Assembly: GCA_021613335.1 (NCBI GenBank)
Contig: JAJTWR010000353.1
Coordinates: 353,501-417,500, forward strand
Source of the DNA: Whitmania pigra
Taxonomy: Eukaryota; Annelida; Clitellata; Hirudinida; Haemopidae
Direction: 5' to 3'
Length of the DNA: 64,000 nt
Shown: in pieces, positions 1 to 13,752 of the stretch
Layout of the letters: every line of letters starts with the position of its first letter
Position numbering within the stretch: position 1 is the first letter of the stretch
Notes under the pieces: generated by a model
Database searches by the model: none
What the model was told of the DNA's origin: nothing
The model's input: only the letters and a program-made list of their open reading frames with translations
Made by a program: the position numbers and the translations under genes

Positions 1-60
1 ATGACTCATAGCCAAAATATATAAATAAATATAAACAAATAAAAAAAATCAGCATCAAAC

Positions 61-2817
61 CAAGTTCAAGTGTCCTTTCGTGAAAGAGCTTGTTGTTGAA
101 CTTGGATGCACATTTCAGTAGCCTCTCAAAAACCTTCAAAAACATTGTATTTGTAAGTATTTCGTAATATTCAAAGGAAGCTCCCCAAGACAATAGCCAT
201 AAGAATAGACACAAATAGCATGACATATTACCAATGATTTTAAATTGTCAATGTAAAGTCACGTAAGTGACCACTGCAGATGGACCAAAGTTAAATCCAA
301 ATTTAATCAAACTTAATTAATCCTTGTAAAGTGGCTTTATGTGCAATTAAACAGTCCAATCAGTAATGAGCTTATATTATATAGAATAATTAATTAATTC
401 ACTTAATTAAGTAAAATTCACCTCTAGTAAGTACTGGTTCTCCACAGGTGATGAATTACCCAAGCATCTAATGACCGTAGTGAATGCTCTGTCAAAGTGA
501 CCACATAAGAGGTTAAAATCAGGTGTGAGAGCAATATAAAGTGAAAAAAAAAAAACCTCATGAAGGAAGCCACTTTGAGAATAAGATTTTCAACTGAGCT
601 TCCATCTTCACCACTTTTCTTCTTAGTCTCGATAGTCTAAATGAATGTAATATTATTTTAGAAATATAAGTTAAAAAAACAATTACTATTAATTTATTAT
701 TTAATGTTTGACAAAACTGTAAAAGGGGAACCACGAGTTCACAAAAATCACACCCAAAGATGCTCATGTTGAAATGACTGCTGTGATTAATGATTAACAC
801 AACAAAACAATGACATATGCTCACTATGATATGAGTTTCCATATCCTCCAGAAATTGTGAAAGGAGATTAAAGGTAAAGGTCACGTCCGTACTCCAGAAA
901 GACTGGAAGGATATCAGGGCATTTGAAGTGAAGTGGATGACAGTTTCCCTTTGACTGTGATCGAGGTGCCAGCCAACCAAGATGTCCACCATGTCCTTAA
1001 GAACACGGAACAATTTTTATTAAATAAATAAATAAATACAAAACTAATAATAATTATCCTTAGCACATGATTTCTACAAACTTTTAAATCACAAAAGAAA
1101 GAAAGATTATAAATAAATGTTGCAATGATGTCTTAATATAAAATAACATAAACTATCTTTTCCTGATGCAATAATGACACTTTATCAATACCCGAAATAT
1201 CCTCTTAAACGCCATAGGATAGAGTTTGGAAATGAGGATCAAAACTCTGGCAATTCCCTCCAGTTGCTCAGGAGTACCAGCATTCTCCAATATGCTCTGA
1301 CACTTGTTTAATGTAGACTGAAAACAAGAAACCTGTTTCAACTATGCTCATTGGCCGATCAAATGAAGCATTATCAATGACTACTTAAATAAATCTATTG
1401 TGGAATTATTTGATGATTGCATAACTAGTGGAAAAATAGATTTTCTCACTGCCAACCTGAATTACTCCCCTAAAGACTTCTGCATTTTTGTCCATTTTTA
1501 GTGCCTGCAAAAGTTCAAGCGAGACTATGAGACGTTTTAGAAATTAATAACTGAAATATTCCTATTCTTAATTATTATACGGTCCCAATAAATTAAAACA
1601 GAAAATTTTTAAGAATTAATGTAAGTACAAACGTTTGTCACAGCATGGAGATAGAAAAGTCTGATGTCCTCAGAAACGTTCTTTGGAAAGAGCCAATCAA
1701 TGAATCTCACACTGGTCGGGAAAAAAGGTCATTATAACATCTTCATTGATGTCAGGTCAAGTGAGTTTTCAAAATAACATCAGAACAATGTTCTCCTTAC
1801 CTTCTATTCTCATTTGTGAAGATGTAAACAACGATGCCCAGGCATTGTGCAACTTCCATCTTGAAATCCCTGCTGACCCTTTCTGAGAAAACATCTCTCA
1901 GAGTGTACACAGCCTCCTCTGCGTGCACGCATACGGACTGAAATCGACGATGCAATGATTAATTTCTAGCTTCAATTTCATAAATAGTGGTCATAATTTG
2001 TATTTGTATTTAGTCAATATTTTGAGTGCCTTATGTATCCAGGAAGGATGTGAAGGCACTTCTTAATCGATCAACCATTTATATAGCACCTCTGTCTGAG
2101 GGCACTCCCTGGCAATGCAGGCGAGGTTGCGAGCACGACAAATAACTCTGTTTTTACCACTGAATGCTACCCGTTCGGCCAACCACATGCCATAATTGGT
2201 CACGAAAATGGTCATATGCTAAACATATTCTTTATACAAGTACAAATTACCAATTATTTTTTATACCAAGTACAAATTGAATAATCATAAAATGTCTCCA
2301 AGAAATTATTAGAAATAAATTAATAAAATACAGTAACAAACCAACAATCTAACCTGAGCATTGTCACCAGTCTCAAGGTACTGCTTGAGACTCTCGACTG
2401 CGGAAAGTCTTTTCTCCAAATCTCCATCTCCAACCACTCGCCTCACCAAGGACTGCAATCTCGATTCTTCTGACAGCTTTAAATCTTTAACAAATTGTTA
2501 GAATTACATAATTTAATATTATATAATAGTCAAATTATTGGTCAATCTGTTATGCACCAAAATTGAGAAAGAATAAAAATAGAAAGCATGAAAAGCAAAT
2601 GCAAGTGTTTAACATTCATCAATTATCTTCACCTACCAAATTTTTTTGATCCTCCGTTATATTCACCAGTTTCTTCTTTGCCATATTTATATGGACGTCC
2701 TTTGTATGGTGGTCTTTCAGAATCATAAAATCTGTCAGAGTCAAATTTCTTTCTTCCATGAAATCTCTCTTCTCTTCTTTTGTCTTTTACATCTCTTCCT
2801 CTTGCCGAATATTCCAT
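61..2817 (-). CDS. SMG1: SMG1 PI3K-related kinase, N-terminal part, cut by the left window edge
   Basis: SMG1 is the PI3K-like kinase that phosphorylates UPF1 in nonsense-mediated mRNA decay. Eleven exons read on the minus strand in consistent phase: 2637-2817, 2354-2484, 2090-2218, 1801-1937, 1633-1711, 1457-1504, 1192-1317, 825-995, 557-636, 422-488 and 61-133, about 407 residues. Only the N-terminal helical-repeat region is present; kinase and FATC domains lie beyond the left edge. Recognition rests on segments that match human SMG1 as I remember it: a 'SRLQSLVRR' stretch, 'SILENAGTPEQL', and a block reading 'DMVDILVGWHLDHSQ' followed by 'LLSQFLEDME'. The start is the ATG at 2817, which opens a short Arg/Lys/Tyr-rich leader. 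The exon at 2090-2218 aligns least well and may be partly misplaced. The family call is firm; the exact ends of the first and last exons are less so. Confidence 0.87.
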
Positions 2818-5800
2818 TATGAGTGATTAAAGCTGATATAACAAAACATTAGAGGTCAGTGATATGTACTTCAGTTTTCAAATGCTTCTAAGATGCTAAC
2901 AAGGTATATTTAGACGTATGAGTTACAGAACTGTGAAAATAACTAACACAAATAGTATGTCTAAATAAAAATTCGTTCCTAAAATTATATCGTGTTGAAA
3001 TGAGAGTAAAACGAGATTGACGTTGCCACAAGGACTGCTCCAAATCGCTAAATTCTCAAATATTTTGCGTACAACCTCCGTTGACAAAATGGTCTAAACA
3101 AATCATAAATAAAAACAAATAATGGTATTACATCACCTTTTATTCGTCGCAAAATAAAGATTTAAAACACATTCCGAAAGTGGAAAATTTAACTTGCGTA
3201 TCGCTCGAAAAATCGTGCGAAAAGTGATTGTTTTTATTGCAATCAAATCAAATTTGTAAAAATTATATTAAACACCTATTGCTTTTAAAATATAACTTTA
3301 AATATAATATTAAAATTAATAAATCATACTTTACAATAAAATTATTTATGTTATGACGAGTCTTGTTTAATGAGAAGAGATATAATTTAATATAAATTAT
3401 ATATATTTGATAATTCAAAAAAATTAAAACTTCAACTACAGTCTGCTCAAGGTTATAATTTGTTTCAGTTCTTTTGCAAATCATGTGTTGAAGTGAAGTT
3501 TAGGTCACTTTAAAACTTAAAAAAAATAATAATCGCATTAAAAAAAACTCAAGCAATTTTTACAAACTTAGTATCTAAAGATTGTGCTGAAGAAGTTTCG
3601 AAAGGCTGTCAAATATAAAAGAGGATGTAATATAAAACGAGTGCCATTACCTGCAATTTTGTACAATGAAAAAAATTCAAAATTTTAATTACGTTATTAA
3701 TCACTTGCGTTAATTTTTGAACAGATGGGCAGTAACTTAAATTTTGGATGTTACGTTAAACATCGCGAACATATTGAGCTATAAATTACTTATTAAATAT
3801 TATTAATGTTATTATTAATATTATGTATTATGTTAAATATTATTGACGAATGCCTCTGTTAATCTGAATTTTTGAGGTATTACTAATAATAGTCGCACTT
3901 TTTTCTCTAACTAGTTTTGTTTTTTGGATATCTGAGATACTGACAATGTTAACACCTTCTAATTTAAATCATATAAGAAAAAATATAATAAAATATCAGT
4001 ACTAGCGGCCTATAAATAACTTATGATTTTGGAATAAAGATCCAGCTGCGTTATGGAACGAAGCATGTCAAAACAGATAATGGCGAAGATGATTGAATAA
4101 CAGAGTGAAAAGATGAGGAGCTGGTGCGAGACGAAGTTGACTGCAGTGCATAATTATATTATATCATATTATATTATATTGCATCATAATATTATTTCTT
4201 TATTTTGCACCGTATTAGAGTCAGGGATGTAATTGGAGGAGGGCAAGGGCGGAAACGGTCCCACCCCTGATTTTAGACTAGTCGCAAAAAAAGTTCATCT
4301 CCTCATATTTTTTGAGGGTTTGCCTCCCCCTTCCCTAAATTTTGACTACAAGCAAAATAGGGGAAAAAGTTCGTCTTCTCAAGTTGTGCGAAGGTTCGCC
4401 CTATTGGAAAAAAAACTGACATTAAGTCTCTGATTAGAGTACGTAGAACCTATCTTATTTAAACCAAGGTCGAAAAATATATGTTGATGATGTAAGGTTT
4501 TCACAAAAACCATGCAATTAGATCAAATACTTCGCTCTGTTTTCAAATACACTCACGCCTGTGAATGCATTTCAAAGGGCTTTAAATCAACAAACTGTTA
4601 TCTACAAAGCCGTTCCAACAACTCAAGACTGCATAGCTCAATTTTGTAATCTTTTATCATGGTTGCCTGTTAAGAAATATAGCTAGAAATACAAGTTCTT
4701 CTTTGATAAAATAACATAGCCAAGTAATTCATGAGTTGTTAATGTTATGATTTTTAGCGATGACTGCGATTAAGGACTGAGCTTTTAACTTGATTTAGGC
4801 GATCATTCCTAACAAGTCTGATTTCAGCACCCTGATATCATTTATTATATTATTTCCATGTGGGTAAATTATGTAATCAGAAATTACGAGGACTGACAGA
4901 CGATTTCCTAGTTGCTGAAACCACTAATTTTTCAATTCTTATCCATTCAGACAAAGAACAAACCTCTGCAGATCTGAAAATATGAAAATTATATGGGCAT
5001 TTAATGCACTTTTCCACTCCAGAAAATTACTTCCGAGTTTGTAACATTGTTTCATAATTTTATTTTTATATTTAGAGCAGTTAAAAACAGCTTTTGTTCT
5101 AAAGTGTTCGTTAAGGCTGACTTCTGCTTCAGAATCCTTTGTGGTGTTTTTTAATCTTTAAATTTCTTTTAACTTTTTAATATTTAAACACTTTAAATCT
5201 GCAATTTATTACGAAAAAATATTTCGCCCAAAAAAAGTTTGTCTCGAAAACGCTGGGGTCTAAGTTCAATGTGAGTAGAAATACAAAGTGAATCGCAAAT
5301 ATTTACCAGAGATTTATTACACAGTTATTCTAACCACCGGGCAATTCCTCCGCTTCGAGTGAGGAAAAGTCCTGGAGCGAGTGAATGGTTGCGCTTGCCA
5401 ATCCGTCATTCTGAAGTTCAAAATATCCGTCGACATTTTAAGACCTGACTGGGCAACAAACTCCGAAGGATATAAATAATGTAGCTTTTCCTGTTTACGT
5501 CCTATGTGCATCATGAAATTAAATTCCCCAAAACAATTGAGGCTCGAATTCCTTTCCTTTTCTGACGATTCAAATATTACTTCTGGGATTCTAAAGTGCC
5601 TTAGAGAAGATGCATCGGCATGTGCATGAATGTGAGCATGGATAAATGCATGGATTCATGTTTGTCTAAGTGCATGGGTGATGATACTTGCAGACGATTT
5701 ATGTCTGAGGAGGATTTTCTTATGATGGTTTTGTATGATGCAACCTCGGCTGTTTAAGAGATCAGATGTTATCAAATGATATCATGATTATCAATGAAAA

Positions 5801-6769
5801 TGTTTTGGAATAATGGTAAGCCGACGAAATATTTAATCTCAGCGATGAAACCTTATTAAAGCTCCATGCGGTTAGTTCAAATAAACAACCTTCTGAGCAG
5901 ACGATACAAATGCATATTAGATTTACTACTAAATTTACCAGTGCTTTGGTCATTTCACCGATGGCTGGCACGTTCAATGTTCAAAGCAATGCGATGGAGA
6001 GAGATACGAAAGAGCACAAAGAATGTTTCGTGCACAGCTTGGAACCAAGCGCCGAAGCTTCTTTCACTTCTCCAGGCGGCGCAAGACTCACAGAAAGTTT
6101 TCCACTTCCATCTACGAGGCCCTAAAACGGATTCATTATGCAAAGTAGCTCTTGTTTTTCCCGCGCACGTGTCAGCACCGTCCATTTTTTTGAACTAAAC
6201 ACGAGTGCAATTTAACATCCTGCACAGCTGGAATGGACGTGAGTGGTAGGAGATAAAACATGTCGGGTGTGGATCAAGGTGCACCGGGACCAGGTTATTA
6301 AAAGATATTCACTGGCAGCAAGCGTTCCTGCTGGCAACTTGCTTAAAACGGAGAATCCAACCGTAGTCTCCGCATCGCTTCTTCATTTTCCGCGCTTGGA
6401 AGGTGCGTGCGCAAAATATTTGATGGCTTTAATTTATCGTTGCATCAGTTGTTTCGATCGACTTGAAAAAAAGTTTTTCGAGCTTATTTTTTCTCGTTAT
6501 AAATCGACGTTATTAATTGCAAATAATATATATATATATAAATACTATTTATTGATAATTAGACATAATAATTTAAGTGTAATTTTATGGCCAATCTAAT
6601 GCAAACCGAATCCGAGAGTTGGCAAAATTAGACTTTTCTTACAACAAATATCTCTTTAAGTTTTTTTTGTGTTGTTCTCGGCCCTAACAAGAAATGTCGT
6701 TTACTCAATAACTACTACTACTACAACAATAACAACAGAAATGACAACAACAGTTCTGTTATATTCCAG
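2818..6769. other. Intergenic or upstream region between SMG1 and filamin
   Basis: No exon that I can recognise lies here. I looked on the plus strand for filamin repeats or calponin-homology domains that would supply the missing N-terminal part of filamin and found none. A less AT-rich stretch around 5850-6430 carries overlapping open frames of up to 110 codons that match nothing I know; it could be promoter or 5' UTR sequence. An AT run lies near 6528-6540. Confidence 0.4.
4205..4440. repeat. Possible dispersed repeat copy
   Basis: This G/C-biased block, which starts near a 'cagggatgtaat' motif, shares a patchy pattern with sequence near 27820-27930, around a 'gaattttaactagaagcaaaa'-like core and pyrimidine-rich 'cccttcccc' tracts. 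A third, weaker relative lies near 59310-59440. The resemblance was noticed by eye and is imperfect, so this may be an old transposon tail present in several copies. Confidence 0.25.
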
Positions 6770-9700
6770 ATGTCGTCGGGAAATCCTGCTCCTGAAATAA
6801 GGCCCAACTCCGATGGCTCCGTCATGGTCCAGTACCATCCCACCGATAGAGGGGTGCACAGCTTGAACTTCAGTTATAACGAACATGCTGTTGACGGTTA
6901 ATATTACTTTATTATTAATAATAAATAATAATAAATAGTAATTCAAGGTGATTTAAATGGTTAATTCTTATTGTGATAGTTAGTAATAATGAAGTAGTTA
7001 TGTACGTGTAGCAGGACGTTACTAAATTTTTGAAGGGGTGCAAAACTGTCAGTCTTCTAAGTTGTTAAATATTTTAATTAGTCAAGTACTCAAAAAATAT
7101 TAGTAATAACAGCAGCAACAACGACAATGATGATGATTTATCATCATAATTCGTTATTTGCCAGAGTAGACATTTGATCTATCAAGAATCGGGAGGGAAA
7201 CTTAAAAATATTTGCAACTATTTAGGATCCATAATATATCATTTTATTTTTTAAATTCTCTTGAAAGACAAGTCTCCGAAATTCTGAGCCCGCAGGAGTT
7301 TTAGTTGTTTTGTAGAATGCTTTTACATGACAAGTTGAGGGATTGGGCAAGAACTTTTTAGACAACAACAGAATAAATTATTTAAGTTAATGTACTTTTA
7401 ATAAATTCAGTATCATCAGTTAATATTTTCCTTAAATTGTTCTCATACATTTATAACTATCAAATTAATCAAAACGATCAAAATCAACTGTAAAAAATTT
7501 GAAAACAAATGCCTAATTAGGAATGCGCAGACGATCGAGCGCCAGATGGAATGAGTCTGTAATGGAAAAACGTCTCTGCAGATGCATGCTTTCTTTCCAC
7601 TGGCTCCGTGGAATTCTAGGCCGTTCTCTTTACATGTTTACTACTTCACACTCAATAAACTACACACATGTTTTTTTTATATCTCGGTAACAAACCTGTT
7701 GATGATATTTCAAGGCGTCTGTCTGCTTTTGAAGATTTATTTATTTGTCACATTCTCCACTCTCTTAACGTTTTTATTATTTGTTCGAGTCTGTTGTCGG
7801 TTAATAAGACTTATGATATTGTACTCAATAATGTTAATTACAATGTTATCAGATCATCTTTATGAATTACGGTGTTTTTTTGTGTGTAAAGAATTGCGAT
7901 TATGAATTTTTTCGATGAAAAGAGTTGGTGATAAGGAATTACAAGATCAATTAACAAGCAACATCGAGCCTTACACTGCTTTTAGTCATGCATAAAAACT
8001 TACCATAAATCATTCACAAAGAACACATTCATGGAAATTCCTTAATAATTTAAAAAGTTGCATCACTGAGAAGTAATACATAGTTCAATGTTTTATTGGA
8101 ATAAATGAAACCGCCGTCTGTTAAGTTTAAATACAAAAAAACTTTTAAAAATTACTTATTAATATTTTCAATTTGTAAATGTTTGTTAATTTGTCTTTTA
8201 CCTTCCAGGAACCCCTCTGAATCTAGTGGTAGACAAAGTCGACAAGGGATATGTGACCGCTTACGGATCTGGTTTGAGTTACGGAGTTAGTGGCAAGGAA
8301 GCCATCCTCCATGTCGTTGGATCAACGAGTGAGCAACCATTTTTTATTTATTTTAATCTGTGCACAAAATTCACACCTAAGTTACGAATTAAATGTTTTT
8401 CGTTGTTTTAACAGATATTACTTTAAAGCGATTTTGCCACAATTCGACTTTTATAAATTTTATTTCAAGAAATTTGCAAAATAAAAACAACTCCTAGTGA
8501 AAAGCAAATTGAAACAATTATTGATATACTCTTTAAAATGTCAGAGTTCTTTGTCTCATAGATGGCCAATAAATCCTGAAAGCAAAAATGTTGATATTCA
8601 TCAGCCTTTAAAAACATTTAATTCAATTAACGTCCAATTAAATTACTCCGCAACGGACCTCGTGAGATCCAAAAGAATGAATAAATATGCATTTATCTCA
8701 TCTTATCTGGGCGCTGGATTACTGGAATCATTTCTCAGTTTTAATAATTTTTAAATAATTTGAAGCTTTTAATCTTACTTTAATCTAATTCAATGAAATG
8801 AGAATTTAATTAAATTTATTGAATTTTTATTTTATTTTATTTCCGTACAAAACACGTAGTTCACCTTCTTTTTATGGATTCCGAATTTTCCGGAAAGTGA
8901 ATTATCAAAAACGTATTTGTGAAAAATGCAGTTGCGCTGCTGAGCGAAATTATCCAAACCACGTGTGCACAAAAAACCAGCCATATTGTTAATTTAACAT
9001 ATTCATCTTTATTAATAATACATGCAAATATTCATCTTTATTAATAATACATGCAAATAATACACAACAGTAATGAGAACAGCAAGGGGGCTTGAAAAAC
9101 TGTTTTTGAACCTGATGTAATCAGGTTCGAATTGTTACATTTTGAGTGCATTCCAGTTTTTCCCGAGAGAAACTTGGTGAAATTAAATATTAATTACCTG
9201 TTTGATTTTGGAAAAAATTCAGTTGTACCCATCCCCAAATTACGTCTTTGGAATGCATGAAAGTGGATTAGACGAACCAGAACTAAAAATTTAGATATGT
9301 AATTACATTTCAAAATGGATATTAATTAAAATATTAAAATCGTTTCTCATATTATTTGACCTTTTCCACCAGGGGACATTGACGTGAAAGTACATGGCCC
9401 CGGTAAAGCAGATATTGTACGAAAGACTGAGAAAAACGGTAATTTGGAAGTGGCTTACGTGCCGGTATCACCTGGAGAATATGACATCCACATCACTCAC
9501 AAGGGAAAGCCCATCTGCAGCTCACCGTTTCAGGCCAAGATATCAGGTTTCATTTTTTGCCATAATTTTGCCAAAACTAATTTTATCACATTTTAATGAT
9601 AATATCGCACTTACCGACAGATATTATGAAAACCGATGTTACTATAATTTTTTCTAGTCAAATAATATGATGAGGAAGTTATTGTATTTAAATGTACATA

Positions 9701-12700
9701 CTTTACAGATTATAATAAAAATGTGCCACAAATATTACGGACTAATTTTCAGGCGAAGGAAGAAAGAGGTCTCAGCTGTCAATACCTGCCACCGGTGTCT
9801 ACGTACTTTGCGGTGGTAACGTCGACCTTGCAAACACGGTTGGAGCCATCAAACCACCAGGTGGTGTGGCCGAACCGTGTCTCCTCAAGAAGACTGCCGA
9901 CGGAAAATTAGGTGAATAACATCATAAATGTCTTGATTGTGATGCATAAATACTTTAGTTGCATTTGGTAGCCCAAAATTTTATTGACCAACTTATGATT
10001 TTGGTTTGAGACATTCTGGACTCTGCAATGTACATCCTTAGGGTTGCACTTATTGACCATCTGGCATCAATGATTCTTTAATTATTGCATGCATTCGTAT
10101 AATTTACAAGTCGCATTTATACTTTAGTTAAGGTATATTTTGTGGCTATTTTACGTCAGTTTTTTTTATATATTTTGGTAGAACATATTTTTCATTTAAC
10201 CATTTTCCAATTCACGAATAGCGATTGCATCATTTCAACCAAAGAAGAAGGGAACGTACGTGGTTGAAGTGAAGCAGGATGGACTCCCAATCACTGGAAG
10301 CCCCTTCAACCTGTCCATCGGGGACTCAGAAATCAGTCGTGCATCCAAAGTCCACATCTCTGGAGCGATGAAGGAGGCCAAAGCAAACGCTTGGAATGAA
10401 GTCAAGATTGATACTTCATCAGCAGGTTTGTCGATTACGTTACGTTATTTATTCATTTGGAATGTGTTATATAATATTTCCGTGTTCAAATTTACGGACC
10501 AACGGGTTATTTCAATACATTCCTAATGAAGTAGTCAACTTATCCGGTAAAAGTTCTTTTATCAACGAAACATATTACATAATGCGTTTGCATAATTTAT
10601 GTGAATTGTCTTAATCGACATTCACGAAAGTACAAAGGAATCCACTTGCCTGATCATATTAATTATTTATTTAATTAATAACAATAATTTGTTTAATAAC
10701 TTTATCATCGTCGTCATCCAAATTCTTCTAGGTCTGGGAGCCTTAGGTATATCGGTGGAGGGAGCACACAGATCTGATTTGGACGTTAAAGAGAAGAGTG
10801 CCACAGAATTTCTTCTCTCTTACAAGCCACACGAACCAGGAATATACCTGCTCAACATGATGTTCGGAGACGAACATGTAACAGGTGATTGTGATCCTCA
10901 CATTGTACGATTGCAAGTTGTGGGAATTACTTTGGAATGTTTTGTTTGGCTTGAAAAAATTTTCAAGTTATTTATATTCGGGCTGTTAATTACTTTATAC
11001 CATTAACCGCTAATATCAAGAGACATTTATTCGACATAAATTAAGAGAAAATTTCTTTTTTAACTTTATAAAAAAAACTATTATTAATTCAACTGTATTG
11101 TTAATAATTGATTTTTAGTTAAGTGTTAACAATTAATCAACAAGTCTAATCAACTATAATCAGGTAGTCCTTTCATGGTGAGCGTGGGTGGCGAGCCCTC
11201 AGGACGTACCAGGGAGACTGTCACCAAGAGCATCGGGTCCGCTCCAATCGTCAACGCAAAGGACAAGTGCACGCTGGAGATGAAACTCACTGGTATTTTG
11301 AAAATGATTTATCATCGAGATGGGAACATTACATTTATCTTTGGTATTATTAAATTAGATTGTTACCTATTACCATAATTACATTCTAATGTATCGTGAC
11401 AAACATGGATAGTTACTCTGTTTGTACTTAGGACTCAATCCTCTGGATTTGGAAGCCACTGTGACATCGCCAGATGGAGAGTCTGAGGCTTGTGAGATCA
11501 GAGACAAGGCTGACTTTCTCTTCGAGATCAGATTTTCTCCTCCTCAGACTGGTACCCACACCCTCAGCATCAAGTACAAAGGAATCCACTTGCCTGGTAA
11601 AACATAAATAAATATTATTAAATAAAACACTTTTTTTAAATGATAATTTATACGAAAATTTTTGCATTTGCATGTTTTTGCTTAAAGTAAAAATTGGAAC
11701 ATGAGAAATATTGGTATGATAATAACCAGTAACTATAAGATGACTTATATGACTATAAGAAAGTGTTGCAATTTTGTCAGTGAATATTTAAATATTACTT
11801 ACCATAACTCCGTCAACATCTTGAATCTTCGTGAACAGGCAGTCCTTTCCAATACACTGTTGGCAAGGAGACCAGTGGTGGAAGCCACAGGGTGGAATTC
11901 AGGGGACCCGGAGTGGACAGAGGGGAGATTAATATTCCAAGTAAGTTTTTTGTAAGAAAATGAATTCTTTCAGACATTTTTTAATAACAAATCACCCATT
12001 CTTCGAAGATTTCTTCAACGTCTACACACGAGAGGCAGGAGCTGGAAATTTGTCAGTCGCCATTGAGGGTCCTTCGAAAGCTAAAATCAGCATCAAAGAG
12101 AATCCTAGTGGATTTTCCATTGTCTCCTATGAAGTCCCTAAAGAAGGTATATCAGTGTAAACATCATCGTCTTGTTGTCTTTCATGGCAAAATCATGGCG
12201 CTCAACTATCTATAGATAAATCTAATTCGAGATTATTGTAAATAATTGAATGTGAAATTAAATAATAACTAATGACTAGTCAGTTGTTAACTGCATTAAA
12301 TTATTAATTGGTATAATTTCAGGTGAGTACGGCATCCACGTGAAGTACAATGATCAACATGTTCCTCATTCACCTACCATTGTCCACGTGTCACCTGAGA
12401 GCAAAGATGCCAAATTAGTGACTCTGCATGGATTAAGAGATAGAGGATTGGAGGTAGAGCAGTTAAGATTTAAATAACTTCGACCATAATTGAAACGATT
12501 TCATAGAAGTGAAATATCAAAATACGTTTACCTCTATAGGTCGACAGGCCAGCAACATTCAATGTTAACCTGAACGGAGGCATTGGAACTCTCAAAGCTT
12601 TTGTAAAGACTCCATCAGGCACGGAGGAGGATGTTTTCAGTCAAGAACTCGATCAAGACATGTATGCCATGAGGTTCTTGCCCAAAGAGAATGGAGTTTA

Positions 12701-13752
12701 TTACGTTTATATAAGATTCAACGAGGCCCACATACCAGGAAGTCCTTTTCCACTTCTTGTTGGAAAACTTGGAGCTGACCCCGCTCTCGTCTCGGCCAAA
12801 GGTGACGGACTTGAGAAAGGAGAAGTAGGTGAGAAACTGTTATCTCTGGTTCTGCCTTTCTACTTGTTTTGACTAATTGTTTCATCGATTAATACTTAAT
12901 ATTTCCTAGGGATAGACAACAGGTTAACGATAAGCGAATAACAATTACGAGAATTCGCCATAACAAAAAAATTTATCAGGCAAAGCTTCCAAGTTTTCTG
13001 TCACAACCACAAATGCCGGTGCTGGGGTCATGGCGGTGCACATCGAAGGACCATCGAAAGTTGCAGTGGTTTGTTCGGAAGTGGAGGAAGGATACGACTT
13101 CAGCTATACCCCGATGGCTCCAGGAGATTATTTGATCTATATTAAGTTCTGTTCAGTGTCCATAGCTGGATCGCCCTTCAAGGCCATAGTTTCAGGTTTT
13201 GTGAATCAATTGATGATCTGCTGTCAGTCTTAATTTTCAAATGACGTCCTTTTCAGGCAAAGGAAAGCCCTCCGATATTTTGGAAACTTCCGGTCTCTTT
13301 GTGGAGACAGTTGAGAAGAAGCCAGGCTCCTCAAAGAGCAAGCGTTTTCATGGAGACGCCACCAAAGTAATTGCTCAAGGAAATGGGTTGAAGAAAGGAT
13401 ATCCGGGGAGGGCAGGAACTTTCACTTTAGATGTTAAAGATGCAGGTAAGCAACGCATTCAATAACGACTTACTCGCATTTAATTGATAAATTAATTATT
13501 TATTAAAAACACGGCAAAGGTACATGTTTAAGCAATTTAATAAAGTTATAACATTATTCAGGACAAGCTTTGTTGACCTTGGGAATGATCTCTCCAAACG
13601 GACACCCAGTTCAAGAGTTGACCTACAAAAAGACTCGCCCTAACCTCTATACTGTGACTTATAACGCCCCAGAAAGAGGAGAGCACGTCCTCACCATAAG
13701 GTGGGGAATGGACGACATTCCTGGAAGTCCCTTCACCATCAATGTCGGCTAA
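6770..13752 (+). CDS. Filamin, C-terminal repeats (end of R16 to R24)
   Basis: Filamin crosslinks actin and scaffolds integrins and signalling proteins. Fifteen exons join in phase: 6770-6896, 8209-8328, 9373-9546, 9753-9911, 10222-10425, 10732-10884, 11164-11292, 11432-11596, 11839-11940, 12009-12146, 12323-12453, 12540-12828, 12980-13195, 13257-13445 and 13562-13752. Together they give 828 codons plus stop. The protein contains immunoglobulin-like filamin repeats, each ending in a GSPF-type motif (SSPF, GSPF, HSPT, AGSPF), with linker landmarks such as 'GYVTAYGSGLSYGV' and 'TREAGAGNLSVAIEGPSK'. A hinge of about 35 residues rich in Lys/Ser precedes the last, dimerising repeat, as hinge 2 does in human filamins. 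The first exon opens with an ATG right after a splice acceptor but lies mid-repeat. Upstream exons (actin-binding domain, R1-R15) either lie outside the window or are absent; see findings. Confidence 0.9.
9002..9060. repeat. Direct tandem duplication of about 29 bp in a filamin intron
   Basis: Two adjacent, nearly identical copies of a unit containing 'attcatctttattaataata' followed by 'catgcaa' lie in the intron between filamin exons 2 and 3. This is a simple local duplication with no evident function. Confidence 0.7.

Noticed and set aside
5866..6198. Two long overlapping plus-strand open frames and one minus-strand frame upstream of filamin
   Set aside because: Three frames open at once in a less AT-rich patch, with no recognisable domain or splice context; more likely promoter or UTR composition.
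6701..6946. Minus-strand open frame of 81 codons with a poly-Val end
   Set aside because: It is antisense to the filamin exon 6770-6896 and to a tac/aac-rich tract.
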